A stretch of 64,000 nt of DNA. Origin: Plesiocystis pacifica SIR-1. GTDB lineage: Bacteria > Myxococcota_A > Polyangia > Nannocystales > Nannocystaceae. The translations under genes were made by a program, and so were the position numbers. The notes below the pieces were generated by a model. The model saw nothing but the letters and a program-made list of their open reading frames with translations. It was not told the DNA's origin and did no database searches. The stretch covers positions 62,001 to 126,000 of the forward strand of contig NZ_ABCS01000001.1 of assembly GCF_000170895.1 (NCBI RefSeq). The letters are read 5' to 3'. The first letter of the stretch is position 1. Each line of letters opens with the position of its first letter. Shown here piece after piece: positions 54,504-62,940 of the stretch.

Positions 54504-55397
54504 TCAGGGCGCGGGCGGACAGTCGATGTCGACGACCGTCACGAAGCGCTCGAAGGTCGGGAAGCTCGGGTGCAGCACGGTGCACTCGCGCGTGGGGTGG
54601 GTGACGTCGACGGTGTAGGTGTCGAAGTCGGCCGGGTCGAGGTTGAAGGCGACCCAGAGGGGGAGCAGCGAGGACTCGGTGTCGGTGCTGCCGAGCACGG
54701 GGTTGTCGTCGGCGTTGACCCCGAAGTACTGGTCGTCGGGCAGGGGCGGGTCGAAGGTGACCGTGGCCGGCCCCTCCATCAGCGCGACGGGCTGGATGAT
54801 GCGCACGATGACGATGGCCTTGGTCTCGTCCTTCATCACGTCGGGGTTTTGCATCTGGGCCAGGTTCAGCTGGATGTCGATGAGCGCGTCGCTGATCTGC
54901 CCGAGCTGGATGTCGGCGGTCTCCTCGGCGGGGATCCAGGCCGGGCGCACGCCGCCCCAGTAGTCGGGCTCGTTGCCGTCGATGAGGAAGAAGACCTCGG
55001 TGTCCGGCGGCATCGCGTCGATGGCGTAGTTGCCGTCCTCGTCGCTCATCGCCTCGAAGCCGGGCATGTCGAGGACCGCGATGTTGGCGTTGGGGATGCC
55101 CTGGAGGGTCACGAAGTCCGTGACCTCGCCGCTGACGTCGACCTCGGTCACGCCGGTGTCGGTCTCCTCGGTGGTGTCCTCGGTGGTCTCGGTCTCGCCG
55201 CTGCTGTCGCCCGACTCGGTCTCGGTCTCCGTGTCGGCGTCGGTCTCGGTCTCGGTCTCGTCGGAGACCTCGTCACCGCCAGCGTCGGTCACCGTGTCGT
55301 CGGCGCAAGCGGTCGCGCCGGCTGCCAGGACGAGGCCGAGGGCGAGGGCCAGCGACGAATTGCACGGCTTGGGGGGGAGCAATTTAAGAGCCATCAT
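54504..55397 (-). CDS. Surface lipoprotein with acidic linker and carboxypeptidase-regulatory-like domain
   Basis: 297 residues from ATG 55397. Lipobox ATAC (Cys31) followed by a 55-residue tract of Thr, Glu, Asp and Ser. Then a beta-sandwich resembling the carboxypeptidase regulatory-like domain (VDVSGEVTDFVTLQGIPNANIAV, DEDGNYAIDAMPPDTEVFFLI) and a C-terminal region of unknown fold (PVALMEGPATVTFDPP). Probably cell-surface. TAGGGT lies exactly 6 nt before the ATG. Confidence 0.8.
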   Translation of the reverse strand: MMALKLLPPKPCNSSLALALGLVLAAGATACADDTVTDAGGDEVSDETETETDADTETETESGDSSGETETTEDTTEETDTGVTEVDVSGEVTDFVTLQGIPNANIAVLDMPGFEAMSDEDGNYAIDAMPPDTEVFFLIDGNEPDYWGGVRPAWIPAEETADIQLGQISDALIDIQLNLAQMQNPDVMKDETKAIVIVRIIQPVALMEGPATVTFDPPLPDDQYFGVNADDNPVLGSTDTESSLLPLWVAFNLDPADFDTYTVDVTHPTRECTVLHPSFPTFERFVTVVDIDCPPAP

Positions 55398-55403
55398 GGC
55401 TCC

Positions 55404-55409
55404 ACCCTA
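55404..55409 (-). promoter_or_regulatory. Extended -10 box (TGGTAGGGT) of a leaderless promoter
   Basis: TAGGGT on the minus strand lies exactly 6 nt before ATG 55397. Confidence 0.5.
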
Positions 55410-55535
55410 CCAGAGCTGCGCCCTGGTGACCCAAGGACTGAGCGACGCTGGGAGCCTTGGCGCCAGGTCGCAGGGGGCGGGGAGGGGAGGCGCTGGGTAA
55501 AAGTCCAGCGAAGAGTCCCCCGCCTGGTGGCGACT

Positions 55536-57047
55536 TCACTCCCCTTCGGTCGTGGGCTTGGCCCGCTCGGGCTTCGCCTTCTTGATGATCTCGAACTCGG
55601 TGCGCCGGTTCTTCGCGCGACCTTCCTCGGTCTCGTTGGTCGTGAGCGGATCGCTCTGGCCCGCGCCGAAGGTCTCGATGCGATCTTCGGCGATGCCGCC
55701 CTCGGCGAGGTACTGCTTCACGGCGTCGGCGCGATCCGTGGACAGCTTCTTGTTGTACTCCGGCGTGCCCTGGTTGTCGGTGTGGCCGACGACCTTGATG
55801 CGGATCTCCGGGTACTCCTCGAGCACCTTGATCGCGGCGTCGAGGACCTCCTTGGACTTGCCCTCGCGGATCGTCGCCGAGTTGTACTCGAACTCGATGC
55901 CCTCGATGACGCCGGTGAACTCGCGCACGGCGATGGGGACCTCGTCCGGGCAGCCGTCCTCGTCCTTGTAGCCGTTGACCTTCTCGGGCTCGTCGATGCA
56001 CGCGTCGGTGTCGTCGAGGATGCCGTCGCCGTCGGTGTCGCGGATCGGGCAGCCGTCGGGCTCGACCCCGGCCTCGTAGGGGCACTCGTCCTCGGTGTCG
56101 ATCCAGCCGTCCTCGTCGGTGTCCCGGGGCGGGCAGCCGTCGGGGCTGACCCCGGGCGTGTCCGGGCAGCTGTCGACGGCGTTCTCGAACCCGTCCTTGT
56201 CGCGGTCGGGATCCTCGGGGACGATCGGCTTGGGCTTTTGCCGGCCGAGGGTGAAGGACAGGCCGGCGAGCAGCTCGGCGTGGCTGGTGAAGTCGCGCTG
56301 GTTGGCGGACTTGGCCGAGAGGATGTGCCGGCCCTCGACGCGCAGGGCGATCCAGCGGTTGACGTAGACCTTGAGGCCGCCGCCCCAGTGCATGGCCGGG
56401 TCGATGTCGTCGCCGAGCAGGATGTTGGGCGAGTTGACGCCCATGGCCCCGCCGCCGATGAGCACGAAGGGGCTCACGGACCAGTAGGGCAGCTGGGCGA
56501 TGAGGTGGCCCCGGACCTTCCACAGGATCACGGTGTCGTTGGTGCTGCTGCGGATCTTCGAGGGCAGCACGCCGCCCTCGGCCTCGACGCCCAGGAAGGT
56601 CAGGGGCTGGAAGGACGCGCGCAGGCCCACGGCGCCGTTGAGCTGCCACAGCGGCTTTTGGGGGGCCGTGTCCGGGTGGTAGAAGTCGTGGTCGTCGGAG
56701 GGGAAGAACAGCCCGCCGTAGACCCCGATCTCGGCCATGTTGCGCTCGGGCGCCCAGCGCTCTAGCCAGGGCACGTCGAGGCGCTTTTTGTCCGTGGACT
56801 CGAGCGCGGCGTTGGTCTTGGTGGCGCTGGCCTTGGCGTCACCGCGGCCGCCGTCGAGGGACAGCTCGGCTGAGCCGCCCGCGCTCGCGTCCTCGGCGGG
56901 GGCAGGGGCGGGCGCTGGTTCGGCTGCGGGGTCGCCAGCGGGCGCGGGTTCGCCAGCGAGGGCGAGGGCCGGGGCGAGGGCCGAGCAGACCAGCCCGGCG
57001 GGGACGAGGAGGGAGAGGGCGAGCGGACGCGCGGGAGAGGGGATCAT
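55536..57047 (-). CDS. OmpA-family outer membrane protein with TSP3 repeats
   Basis: 503 residues from ATG 57047. Sec signal (LALSLLVPAGLVCSALAPALALA), Ala/Pro-rich linker, an eight-strand-type beta-barrel (about 90-260, AEIGVYGGLFFPSDDHDF onward), three or four calcium-binding TSP3 repeats (DRDKDGFENAVD, DTDEDGWIDTEDECP, DTDGDGILDDTDACID), and a C-terminal OmpA peptidoglycan-binding domain (GHTDNQGTPEYNKKLS, RRTEFEI). Anchors the outer membrane to the cell wall. It follows the Cys-rich lipoprotein gene by 47 bp and is likely in its operon. Confidence 0.93.
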   Translation of the reverse strand: MIPSPARPLALSLLVPAGLVCSALAPALALAGEPAPAGDPAAEPAPAPAPAEDASAGGSAELSLDGGRGDAKASATKTNAALESTDKKRLDVPWLERWAPERNMAEIGVYGGLFFPSDDHDFYHPDTAPQKPLWQLNGAVGLRASFQPLTFLGVEAEGGVLPSKIRSSTNDTVILWKVRGHLIAQLPYWSVSPFVLIGGGAMGVNSPNILLGDDIDPAMHWGGGLKVYVNRWIALRVEGRHILSAKSANQRDFTSHAELLAGLSFTLGRQKPKPIVPEDPDRDKDGFENAVDSCPDTPGVSPDGCPPRDTDEDGWIDTEDECPYEAGVEPDGCPIRDTDGDGILDDTDACIDEPEKVNGYKDEDGCPDEVPIAVREFTGVIEGIEFEYNSATIREGKSKEVLDAAIKVLEEYPEIRIKVVGHTDNQGTPEYNKKLSTDRADAVKQYLAEGGIAEDRIETFGAGQSDPLTTNETEEGRAKNRRTEFEIIKKAKPERAKPTTEGE

Positions 57048-57094
57048 CGGAGGGCGCTCGGAGTCGGGGAGGTGGGGGGCGAACGAGCGGGGCT

Positions 57095-57604
57095 TCACTG
57101 GCAGGCTGCGGCCTCTTCGAGGCATCCGGGGGGCTGGGGATCGTTGGCCATGGCGGCGATGCAGGTGAGGCAGTCGGTGTCCGAGGACTCCGGCCCGCAC
57201 GAGCCGTTCTCGGAGCAGACGTTGCCGATGCACTCGGCCAGCTTGATCAGCTTGTAGGCCTCCTCGACGGTCAGGCCCATGTCGCACTGAAGGAAGCAGG
57301 ACAGGTCGGGCTCCGGATCGGGGTCGACGATGGCGAGGCTCTGGCAGGTGATCAGGCACTCGATCGCGTCGCGGCAGGTGGTCTCCGCGGGTCCGGTCTC
57401 CTCGGCGGTCCAGTTGTCGTCGCCGCCGTCGTCGGTCTCGTCGCTGTACATCGCCATGGTGTCGCCGCCCGTGGTCTCGGTCTCGCCCTCGGCCCCGGCG
57501 AGCTCGTCGGAGTCGAAGATGCAACCGGACAGGCCCAGACCGAGGCTGAGACCGAGGCTCAGCGCCAGCGCGGTGCGACCCAGGAATTTCGGCGCGGTGT
57601 CCAC
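57095..57604 (-). CDS. Cys-rich lipoprotein
   Basis: 169 residues from GTG 57604. Lipobox LGLSGC (Cys28), short acidic Thr/Glu/Asp linker, then a domain with 11 or so Cys (TTCRDAIECLITCQSL, LSCFLQCDMGL, ECIGNVCSENGSC, DCLTCIAAM), likely disulphide-bonded and extracytoplasmic. No family recognised; small Cys-rich lipoproteins of this layout recur in Nannocystineae. TACGGT lies exactly 6 nt before the GTG. First gene before the OmpA gene. Confidence 0.75.
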   Translation of the reverse strand: MDTAPKFLGRTALALSLGLSLGLGLSGCIFDSDELAGAEGETETTGGDTMAMYSDETDDGGDDNWTAEETGPAETTCRDAIECLITCQSLAIVDPDPEPDLSCFLQCDMGLTVEEAYKLIKLAECIGNVCSENGSCGPESSDTDCLTCIAAMANDPQPPGCLEEAAACQ

Positions 57605-57610
57605 CCGGCG

Positions 57611-57616
57611 ACCGTA
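57611..57616 (-). promoter_or_regulatory. -10 box (TACGGT) of a leaderless promoter
   Basis: TACGGT on the minus strand lies exactly 6 nt before GTG 57604. Confidence 0.5.
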
Positions 57617-57808
57617 TCAGCATTTCGTGGGCCTGCGGAAGGAATGGGCGGCTGCGCGGGACTTTGGTCCACGAGGTCTGACATTCATGTCGCAGTGTGG
57701 GCCTCGCCACGCGTTCAGATCCGTCCGCCGGTCCCTGCGAAGGTCGATCACCTGGCGTGAACCTGGAGCGCAGGCGCCGAGGGAGCCCCGCGCGGGAGGT
57801 GAATCCTT

Positions 57809-59224
57809 GTGCTCGCCTGGGTCGCCGCGCAAAATGACTGCATGGCGCACTGGCTTGGCTTCGATGGGGCAACAGCAGCGCGCGGGCGAGGACGACTCGC
57901 TCGCGCCGCGACGCTCGGCTCCAGCCTCGGACTCGCAGCGGCGGCCCTCGTGGGCGGCTGCCGGGGGGAGGACCTCTACTTCGACTGCGACGAGCAGTCC
58001 AAGAACTTCGAGGCGGCGGCGGCCCGGGAGGGGCAGCTGCTCGCGTCCGTGCCCAAGGGCGACCCCTACCCCGTGGCCATCAAGTTCTCCGAGGAGGGGC
58101 TCAACACCTTGCTCGAGGGCGTGGTCGGCTCGGACGTCCCGTTCACCGGTGAGCTGCCCTTCGTGTGGTTCTCGGGCCCGGGCACCTTGCAGTTCGAGGC
58201 GACGACCGACCCGGTCATCGAGCTCGAGTCCCTTGAGGGCTGCCCGACCTGCGTGCAGTACTCCTTCGACTTCAACACCGTGCTCATCGGCGTGGACGAC
58301 CAGCCCGAGGGCGCGGGCATCGGCAGGGTCAAGTTCCGCATCCCCATCGAGCTGCAAGAGAACGGCGAGAGCTCGACCAAGCTCGTCGCCGACTACACGC
58401 GCCTGCGCGTGCAGGACCTGTGGCTCGACGCCTTCGGGCTCAAGACCGAGGACCACGAGGCCCTCGTCGGCGCCCTGGCCCTGTTCATGGAGGAGAAGAT
58501 CCAAGAGGAGTACGGCGAGACCGAGCTGCTCCAGCTCGACTCCTGGGAGCTCGGCAACGGCGACATCAAGCTCCTGGCGCGCAAGCTGTTCGTGTTCCCC
58601 GAGGACGACACCATGGTCCTGGCGATGCAGAGCAACCTGCCCCTGCCCCAGGGCGGCGGCCTCGAGATCACCGGCGAGATGCCCATGGGCATCTCCATGG
58701 TCCTCGACTTCGACGTGTCCCTGCTCGGGTCCATGGTCGAGCGCCTGCTGACCGAGGGCGAGATCCCGCGGGTCTACGACGACAAGGGCGAGCCCGATCC
58801 CGAGGGCGAGTACGGCCTGACCTTCGACGGCCTGACCGGGCGCCCCAACGGACAGATCCTCGAGTCCCAGTTCCGGGTCTGGCGCATCGCCGAGGGCTAC
58901 TGCGGCTACGCCACCGCGATCATGGACCTCGCCGTCGACCTCGAAGAGGAGACCGGCGCCGTGGTGCTCAGCGCTGGCGACGTCTCGGTGATCGGCGGCC
59001 AGGGAGCGGGCGCCGTGGCGGCCGAGGAGGACCAGCTCGTCGAGGACAACCAGCAGGTCATCGACACCTTCCGCGACGGCCTCGTCTCCAACCTCGGGAC
59101 CACCATCAACTACGACGCGCTGGCCATCGAGGGCAGCTCGATCGTGTTCAACACCGAGGCTCGGGACGTCCACGAGGACCACCTCGAGACCTGGTTCACC
59201 TTCTTCGTCGTCGAGAACCCGTGA
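57809..59224 (+). CDS. Lipoprotein of unknown function
   Basis: 471 residues from GTG 57809, chosen because of the near-perfect ribosome-binding site GGGAGGTGA (57794-57802). Long n-region, then lipobox LVGGC (Cys51). The mature part is mixed alpha/beta with alternating amphipathic strands (PVAIKFSEEGLNTLLEGVVG, VKFRIPIELQENGE, LRVQDLWLDAFGL), which may be a lipid-binding tubular fold, but this is a guess. Coupled to the next gene: its TGA overlaps a GTG at 59221. Function unknown. Confidence 0.8.
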   Translation: MLAWVAAQNDCMAHWLGFDGATAARGRGRLARAATLGSSLGLAAAALVGGCRGEDLYFDCDEQSKNFEAAAAREGQLLASVPKGDPYPVAIKFSEEGLNTLLEGVVGSDVPFTGELPFVWFSGPGTLQFEATTDPVIELESLEGCPTCVQYSFDFNTVLIGVDDQPEGAGIGRVKFRIPIELQENGESSTKLVADYTRLRVQDLWLDAFGLKTEDHEALVGALALFMEEKIQEEYGETELLQLDSWELGNGDIKLLARKLFVFPEDDTMVLAMQSNLPLPQGGGLEITGEMPMGISMVLDFDVSLLGSMVERLLTEGEIPRVYDDKGEPDPEGEYGLTFDGLTGRPNGQILESQFRVWRIAEGYCGYATAIMDLAVDLEEETGAVVLSAGDVSVIGGQGAGAVAAEEDQLVEDNQQVIDTFRDGLVSNLGTTINYDALAIEGSSIVFNTEARDVHEDHLETWFTFFVVENP

Positions 59225-59229
59225 TCACC

Positions 59230-60969
59230 ATGCGTTCGACCCCCCTCGCGCTTTCCTTTTCTTTCATCCTCGCCCTGCCCCTGACCGTCGGGGGCTGCCC
59301 CAGCGACCCGGGCGCTGACGAGGACTCCGACGGCAACGGCGACAACGCCAGCAACGACGACGAGGTCGGCCAGGACGAGTCCACGGACGACAGCCCGCAG
59401 GTGATCTGCGTGCCGGGCGAGACCCAGTGCGACGGCGACGGCAACCTCGAGACCTGCGCGGCCACGGGCCTCGAGTGGGAGACCAGCCTGTGCGGGGCCA
59501 ACGAGACCTGCATGGAGTGCTCCGACGAGGACCCGGACTGCACCGGGGCCAAGTGCGTCGGGCCGTGCGAGATCACCGACGAGCTGCCCAGCTCGGCCGG
59601 CTGCTCCTTCTACGCCTCGGGCATGCTGATCAACACGGCGGCCGACGGGGTCGCCGACGCCGTCGTGATCGGCAACCCCAGCGAGGACGCGACCGCCACG
59701 GTCCAGCGCTTTTTGATCCCCATCGGCTCGAACCAAGAGCAGGGCGAGGAGCCGGTCTCGATCGGCCCCGGCGAGACCCACGTGTTCTTGTTCGACGCCG
59801 ACCTGACGGAGAACAAGAACAACGGCGCGGGCACCTCCAAGTACCAGTCGGGCGGGCTCTACCACTTCGTCAGCGACCTGCCGGTGATCGCCTACCAGCA
59901 CTCGCCCTACCAGGAGACGGCGACCAACGAGTCCTCCCTGCTGCTGCCCGAGGACTCGGCCCGCCAGGACTTCGTGATCTTCGCCTACGACCCCTTCGGC
60001 GAGCCCAGCTACTTCAACGTGATCGCCCTGGAGAACCAGACCAAGGTCACGTGGACGCCGACCATCGAGACCGCCGGCAACAACCTGCCGCTGCCCTTCG
60101 TCAACGTCGGCGAGACCGGCGAGTACACCATCAACCGCCACGACGTCATGCGCATCGCGGCCTCGGCCAACCTCGGCGCGCCGGAGTACGAGCAGGATCT
60201 CTCGGGCACGGTGGTCACCTCCGACAAGCCCGTGCTGATCATGGCGGGCGTCGTCGGCATCAAGGTGCCCTACTGCCTGATGGGCTCGGGCAGCGACCCG
60301 CAGACCTGCTGGGGCACGGCCGACCACGTCCAGGAGCAGGTCATCCCCCTCGACTACTGGGGCGAGCGCTACGTCGCCGCCCACTCGCCCGTGCGCGGGG
60401 ACGAGGAGCACTACTGGCGGGTGTTCTCCGGCGACGCCAACGTGACCGTGACCGCCGATCCGCCCGTGCCCGGCTCGCCCTTCACCTTCGCCAGCCGCGG
60501 CGACTGGGTCGAGTTCAGCGTGCCCAACGGGACCAACTTCATGCTCGAGGGCGACGGCCCGTTCATGCCCGTGCAGTACACGGCCCGCCACCTGCTCGCC
60601 AACGAGATCGGCGACGCGGCCATGTACCAGATGATCCCCGTGGATCAGTTCCTCTCGCGCTACCTGTTCGTGACCGCCGACGGCTACGACTACGACTACG
60701 TCCAGGTCACCCGCGAGGCCGGCTCGGCCGACGTGCTCCTCGACGACACGGTCGTCAGCGGCTACGAGGCCGTCGGTGACTTCGAGGTCGCCACGGTGCA
60801 GATCGAGGCTGGCGCCCACGACATCCGCAGCGAGGACCCCTTCGGGATCATCCAGGTCGGCTACGTCCAGGGCGTGTACCCGAACGGGCCCGACAACAAC
60901 GCGTCCGAGTTCCCGGCGGCCTACGGCTACCCGGGCGGCATGAAGGTCGAGCCGCTGTTCATTCCCTAG
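59230..60969 (+). CDS. IgGFc-binding-type surface lipoprotein
   Basis: About 579 residues. Lipobox TVGGC (Cys23), acidic linker (about 25-55), a Cys-rich segment (CVPGETQCDGDGNLETCA), then the IgGFc-binding N-terminal domain pattern (ADAVVIGNPSEDATATV, VSIGPGETHVFLFD, SDLPVIAYQHSPYQ, VTSDKPVLIMAG, YVAAHSPVR). Such proteins are abundant in myxobacteria and act in surface adhesion; the IgG name is historical. ATG 59230 starts the signal; GTG 59221, overlapping the previous stop, is an alternative and would couple translation. Confidence 0.85.
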   Translation: MRSTPLALSFSFILALPLTVGGCPSDPGADEDSDGNGDNASNDDEVGQDESTDDSPQVICVPGETQCDGDGNLETCAATGLEWETSLCGANETCMECSDEDPDCTGAKCVGPCEITDELPSSAGCSFYASGMLINTAADGVADAVVIGNPSEDATATVQRFLIPIGSNQEQGEEPVSIGPGETHVFLFDADLTENKNNGAGTSKYQSGGLYHFVSDLPVIAYQHSPYQETATNESSLLLPEDSARQDFVIFAYDPFGEPSYFNVIALENQTKVTWTPTIETAGNNLPLPFVNVGETGEYTINRHDVMRIAASANLGAPEYEQDLSGTVVTSDKPVLIMAGVVGIKVPYCLMGSGSDPQTCWGTADHVQEQVIPLDYWGERYVAAHSPVRGDEEHYWRVFSGDANVTVTADPPVPGSPFTFASRGDWVEFSVPNGTNFMLEGDGPFMPVQYTARHLLANEIGDAAMYQMIPVDQFLSRYLFVTADGYDYDYVQVTREAGSADVLLDDTVVSGYEAVGDFEVATVQIEAGAHDIRSEDPFGIIQVGYVQGVYPNGPDNNASEFPAAYGYPGGMKVEPLFIP

Positions 60970-61000
60970 GCCCGGCGGGGCGCGCTCTGAGGCATGCTGG

Positions 61001-61006
61001 TAGGCA
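61001..61006 (+). promoter_or_regulatory. -10-like box (TGGTAGGCA)
   Basis: TAGGCA preceded by TGG ends 5 nt before ATG 61012 of the DUF1295 gene. Confidence 0.35.
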
Positions 61007-61011
61007 GCACC

Positions 61012-61803
61012 ATGGACGCTCTGCCTACCGGTTCGTTCGTCGCGCTCGCGTGCGCCCTGGTGATCGCGTCGCCGGGCTTTTACCGGGTCGTGCACTTCAT
61101 CGGCACGGGCTACGGCTTCTCGATCGCTGGGATCGCGCTCGCGGCGGCCTGGCTGCACCGCGGGAGCCTCGAGCCCTTCGGCCTCGCCCAGCTCGCGCTG
61201 CTCGTCGCCTACGGCCTGCGCCTCGGGGTGTTCTTGATTCGACGCGAGCGCCGGGCGAGCTACCAAAAAGAGCGCGAGGTGATCGAGCGCAGCACCGAGG
61301 GCGTCACCTTCCCGGTCGCGGTCTCGATCTGGCTGAGCGTGGCCGTGCTCTACGTGCTGATGAGCTATCCGGCCCTCGTGGTCCTCGACGCCCTCGCGGA
61401 CGGCCAGCCCGCCCACGCGAGCGCCATCGTGGGCGTCGTGGTCATGGCCGCGGGGCTCGGCCTCGAGGCCTGGGCCGACCGGCAAAAGAGCCGCTACAAG
61501 GCCGCGAACCCCGAGCGCTTTTGCGACGTCGGCCTGTACCGCTTTGTCCGCTGCCCCAACTACCTCGGCGAGTCCGTATTTTGGGTCGGCCAGTTCGTGA
61601 CGGGCCTGGCCTACTACACGCACTGGTCGCACTGGCTGGCCAGCGGCCTCGGCTTCGTCTCGATCCAGGCCATCATGATCCACTCGGCCTGGCGCCTCGA
61701 GCAGACCCAGTCCGAGCGCTACGGCGAGCGCGAGGACTACCGCGAGTACGTGAGCCGCGTGCCCATCTTGTGGCCGCTGCCGATCTACAGCTTGAAGCGC
61801 TGA
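61012..61803 (+). CDS. DUF1295/steroid 5-alpha-reductase-like membrane enzyme
   Basis: 263 residues from ATG 61012 (ATG 60994 would add six residues). Six or more membrane helices, then the conserved C-terminal block NPERFCDVGLYRFVRCPNYLGESVFW and the end LEQTQSERYGEREDYREYVSRVP. This is the DUF1295 family, related to steroid 5-alpha-reductases and sterol C14/C24 reductases, which use NAD(P)H at the inner membrane. A sterol substrate is possible because the genome encodes oxidosqualene cyclase and cycloeucalenol cycloisomerase, but DUF1295 proteins also occur in organisms without sterols. Confidence 0.85.
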   Translation: MDALPTGSFVALACALVIASPGFYRVVHFIGTGYGFSIAGIALAAAWLHRGSLEPFGLAQLALLVAYGLRLGVFLIRRERRASYQKEREVIERSTEGVTFPVAVSIWLSVAVLYVLMSYPALVVLDALADGQPAHASAIVGVVVMAAGLGLEAWADRQKSRYKAANPERFCDVGLYRFVRCPNYLGESVFWVGQFVTGLAYYTHWSHWLASGLGFVSIQAIMIHSAWRLEQTQSERYGEREDYREYVSRVPILWPLPIYSLKR

Positions 61804-61917
61804 CGCCTGCGTCGCTGGCCTGCCCATTTCTCGGGAGGAAACCGGTAGGAATGAACGCTTTGAGCGTGTCGTGACGCACGGATCGCAACTTCGGGACAAC
61901 GTAGGATAACGCCAGTT

Positions 61918-62937
61918 ATGAGCCTTCAGCGAGCCTCATTGATTGCGACAGTTGTTCTTTTTGGTGTCGCGTGCGCCGACGAAGGGGATGATTCGGGCTC
62001 GGTGTTCTCCACGGGCGTCGGTGCGGACGACGAGGCCGGAGAGGGCCCCGAGGGCGAGGGCGACGAGGCCGAGGACACCGGCGAGGCCGGGCCGGCGCTG
62101 GACATGTCCGAGGGGGGTCAGGGCGAGGGGATGATGGAGGCCGGCGACGAGCCGGGCTGCACCAAGGTCGACCTGCTGTTCGTGATCGACGACTCGATCT
62201 CCATGGCTGGGGAGCAGGCGAACCTGATCGCCAGCTTCCCCGAGTTCATCGCGGGCATCCAGGACACGCTGGCCAACGCGGACAGCTACCACGTCGGGGT
62301 GGTGACGACGAACGCCTACGCCTACAACGCGGGGGGCTGCCAGCAGATGGGCGCGCTGGTCACCCAGACCGGAGGCGCGAGCGCTTCGGGCCAGGTCTGC
62401 GGACCCTTCGCGGCCGGCCGCTACATGAGCGACGCCGACGACCTCCAGGCGACCTTCGCCTGCGCGGCGCAGGTGGGCATCGACGGCCCCACGGACGAGC
62501 GCCCGATGGAGTCGCTGGAGATCGCCCTGGGCTCGGCGCACGCGGGAGCGGGCGGGTGCAACGAGGGCTTTTTGCGCAACGATGCCTTGCTCGTGGTCGT
62601 GCTGATCACCGACGAGGAGGACGACCACTTCATGCTCTACAACACCCTCGAGGGCTCTCCGGGGGATCCGCCCGACTGGTTCGCGGCCGTGGCCGCGGCC
62701 AAGGGCATGGAGAGCAACGCCGCGATCTTGAGCATCATCGGCGGCCAGCCGGGCAACGTCTGCCCCGAGCCCTCGGGCGTCGACGGGGCCGAGGACGCGC
62801 CGCGGCTGCGGGCCTTCACCGAGATGTTCACCCACGGCTTTCTGGGGGACGTGTGCGCGCCGAGCTACGGGCCCTTCTTCGACGAGGCGATCGCCGTGGT
62901 CGAGACGGCCTGCGAGGGCTTCGTGCCCATTCCTTGA
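61918..62937 (+). CDS. vWA-domain lipoprotein
   Basis: 339 residues. Lipobox FGVAC (Cys19), acidic Gly/Glu/Asp-rich linker (about 20-78), then a von Willebrand A domain with metal-site motif FVIDDSISM, VGVVTTNAY and VLITDEEDDHFM. Five or so Cys are spread through the domain. Same layout as many myxobacterial surface lipoproteins; binds a partner through the MIDAS. TAGGAT lies 10 nt before ATG 61918. Confidence 0.85.
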   Translation: MSLQRASLIATVVLFGVACADEGDDSGSVFSTGVGADDEAGEGPEGEGDEAEDTGEAGPALDMSEGGQGEGMMEAGDEPGCTKVDLLFVIDDSISMAGEQANLIASFPEFIAGIQDTLANADSYHVGVVTTNAYAYNAGGCQQMGALVTQTGGASASGQVCGPFAAGRYMSDADDLQATFACAAQVGIDGPTDERPMESLEIALGSAHAGAGGCNEGFLRNDALLVVVLITDEEDDHFMLYNTLEGSPGDPPDWFAAVAAAKGMESNAAILSIIGGQPGNVCPEPSGVDGAEDAPRLRAFTEMFTHGFLGDVCAPSYGPFFDEAIAVVETACEGFVPIP

Positions 62938-62940
62938 GGG

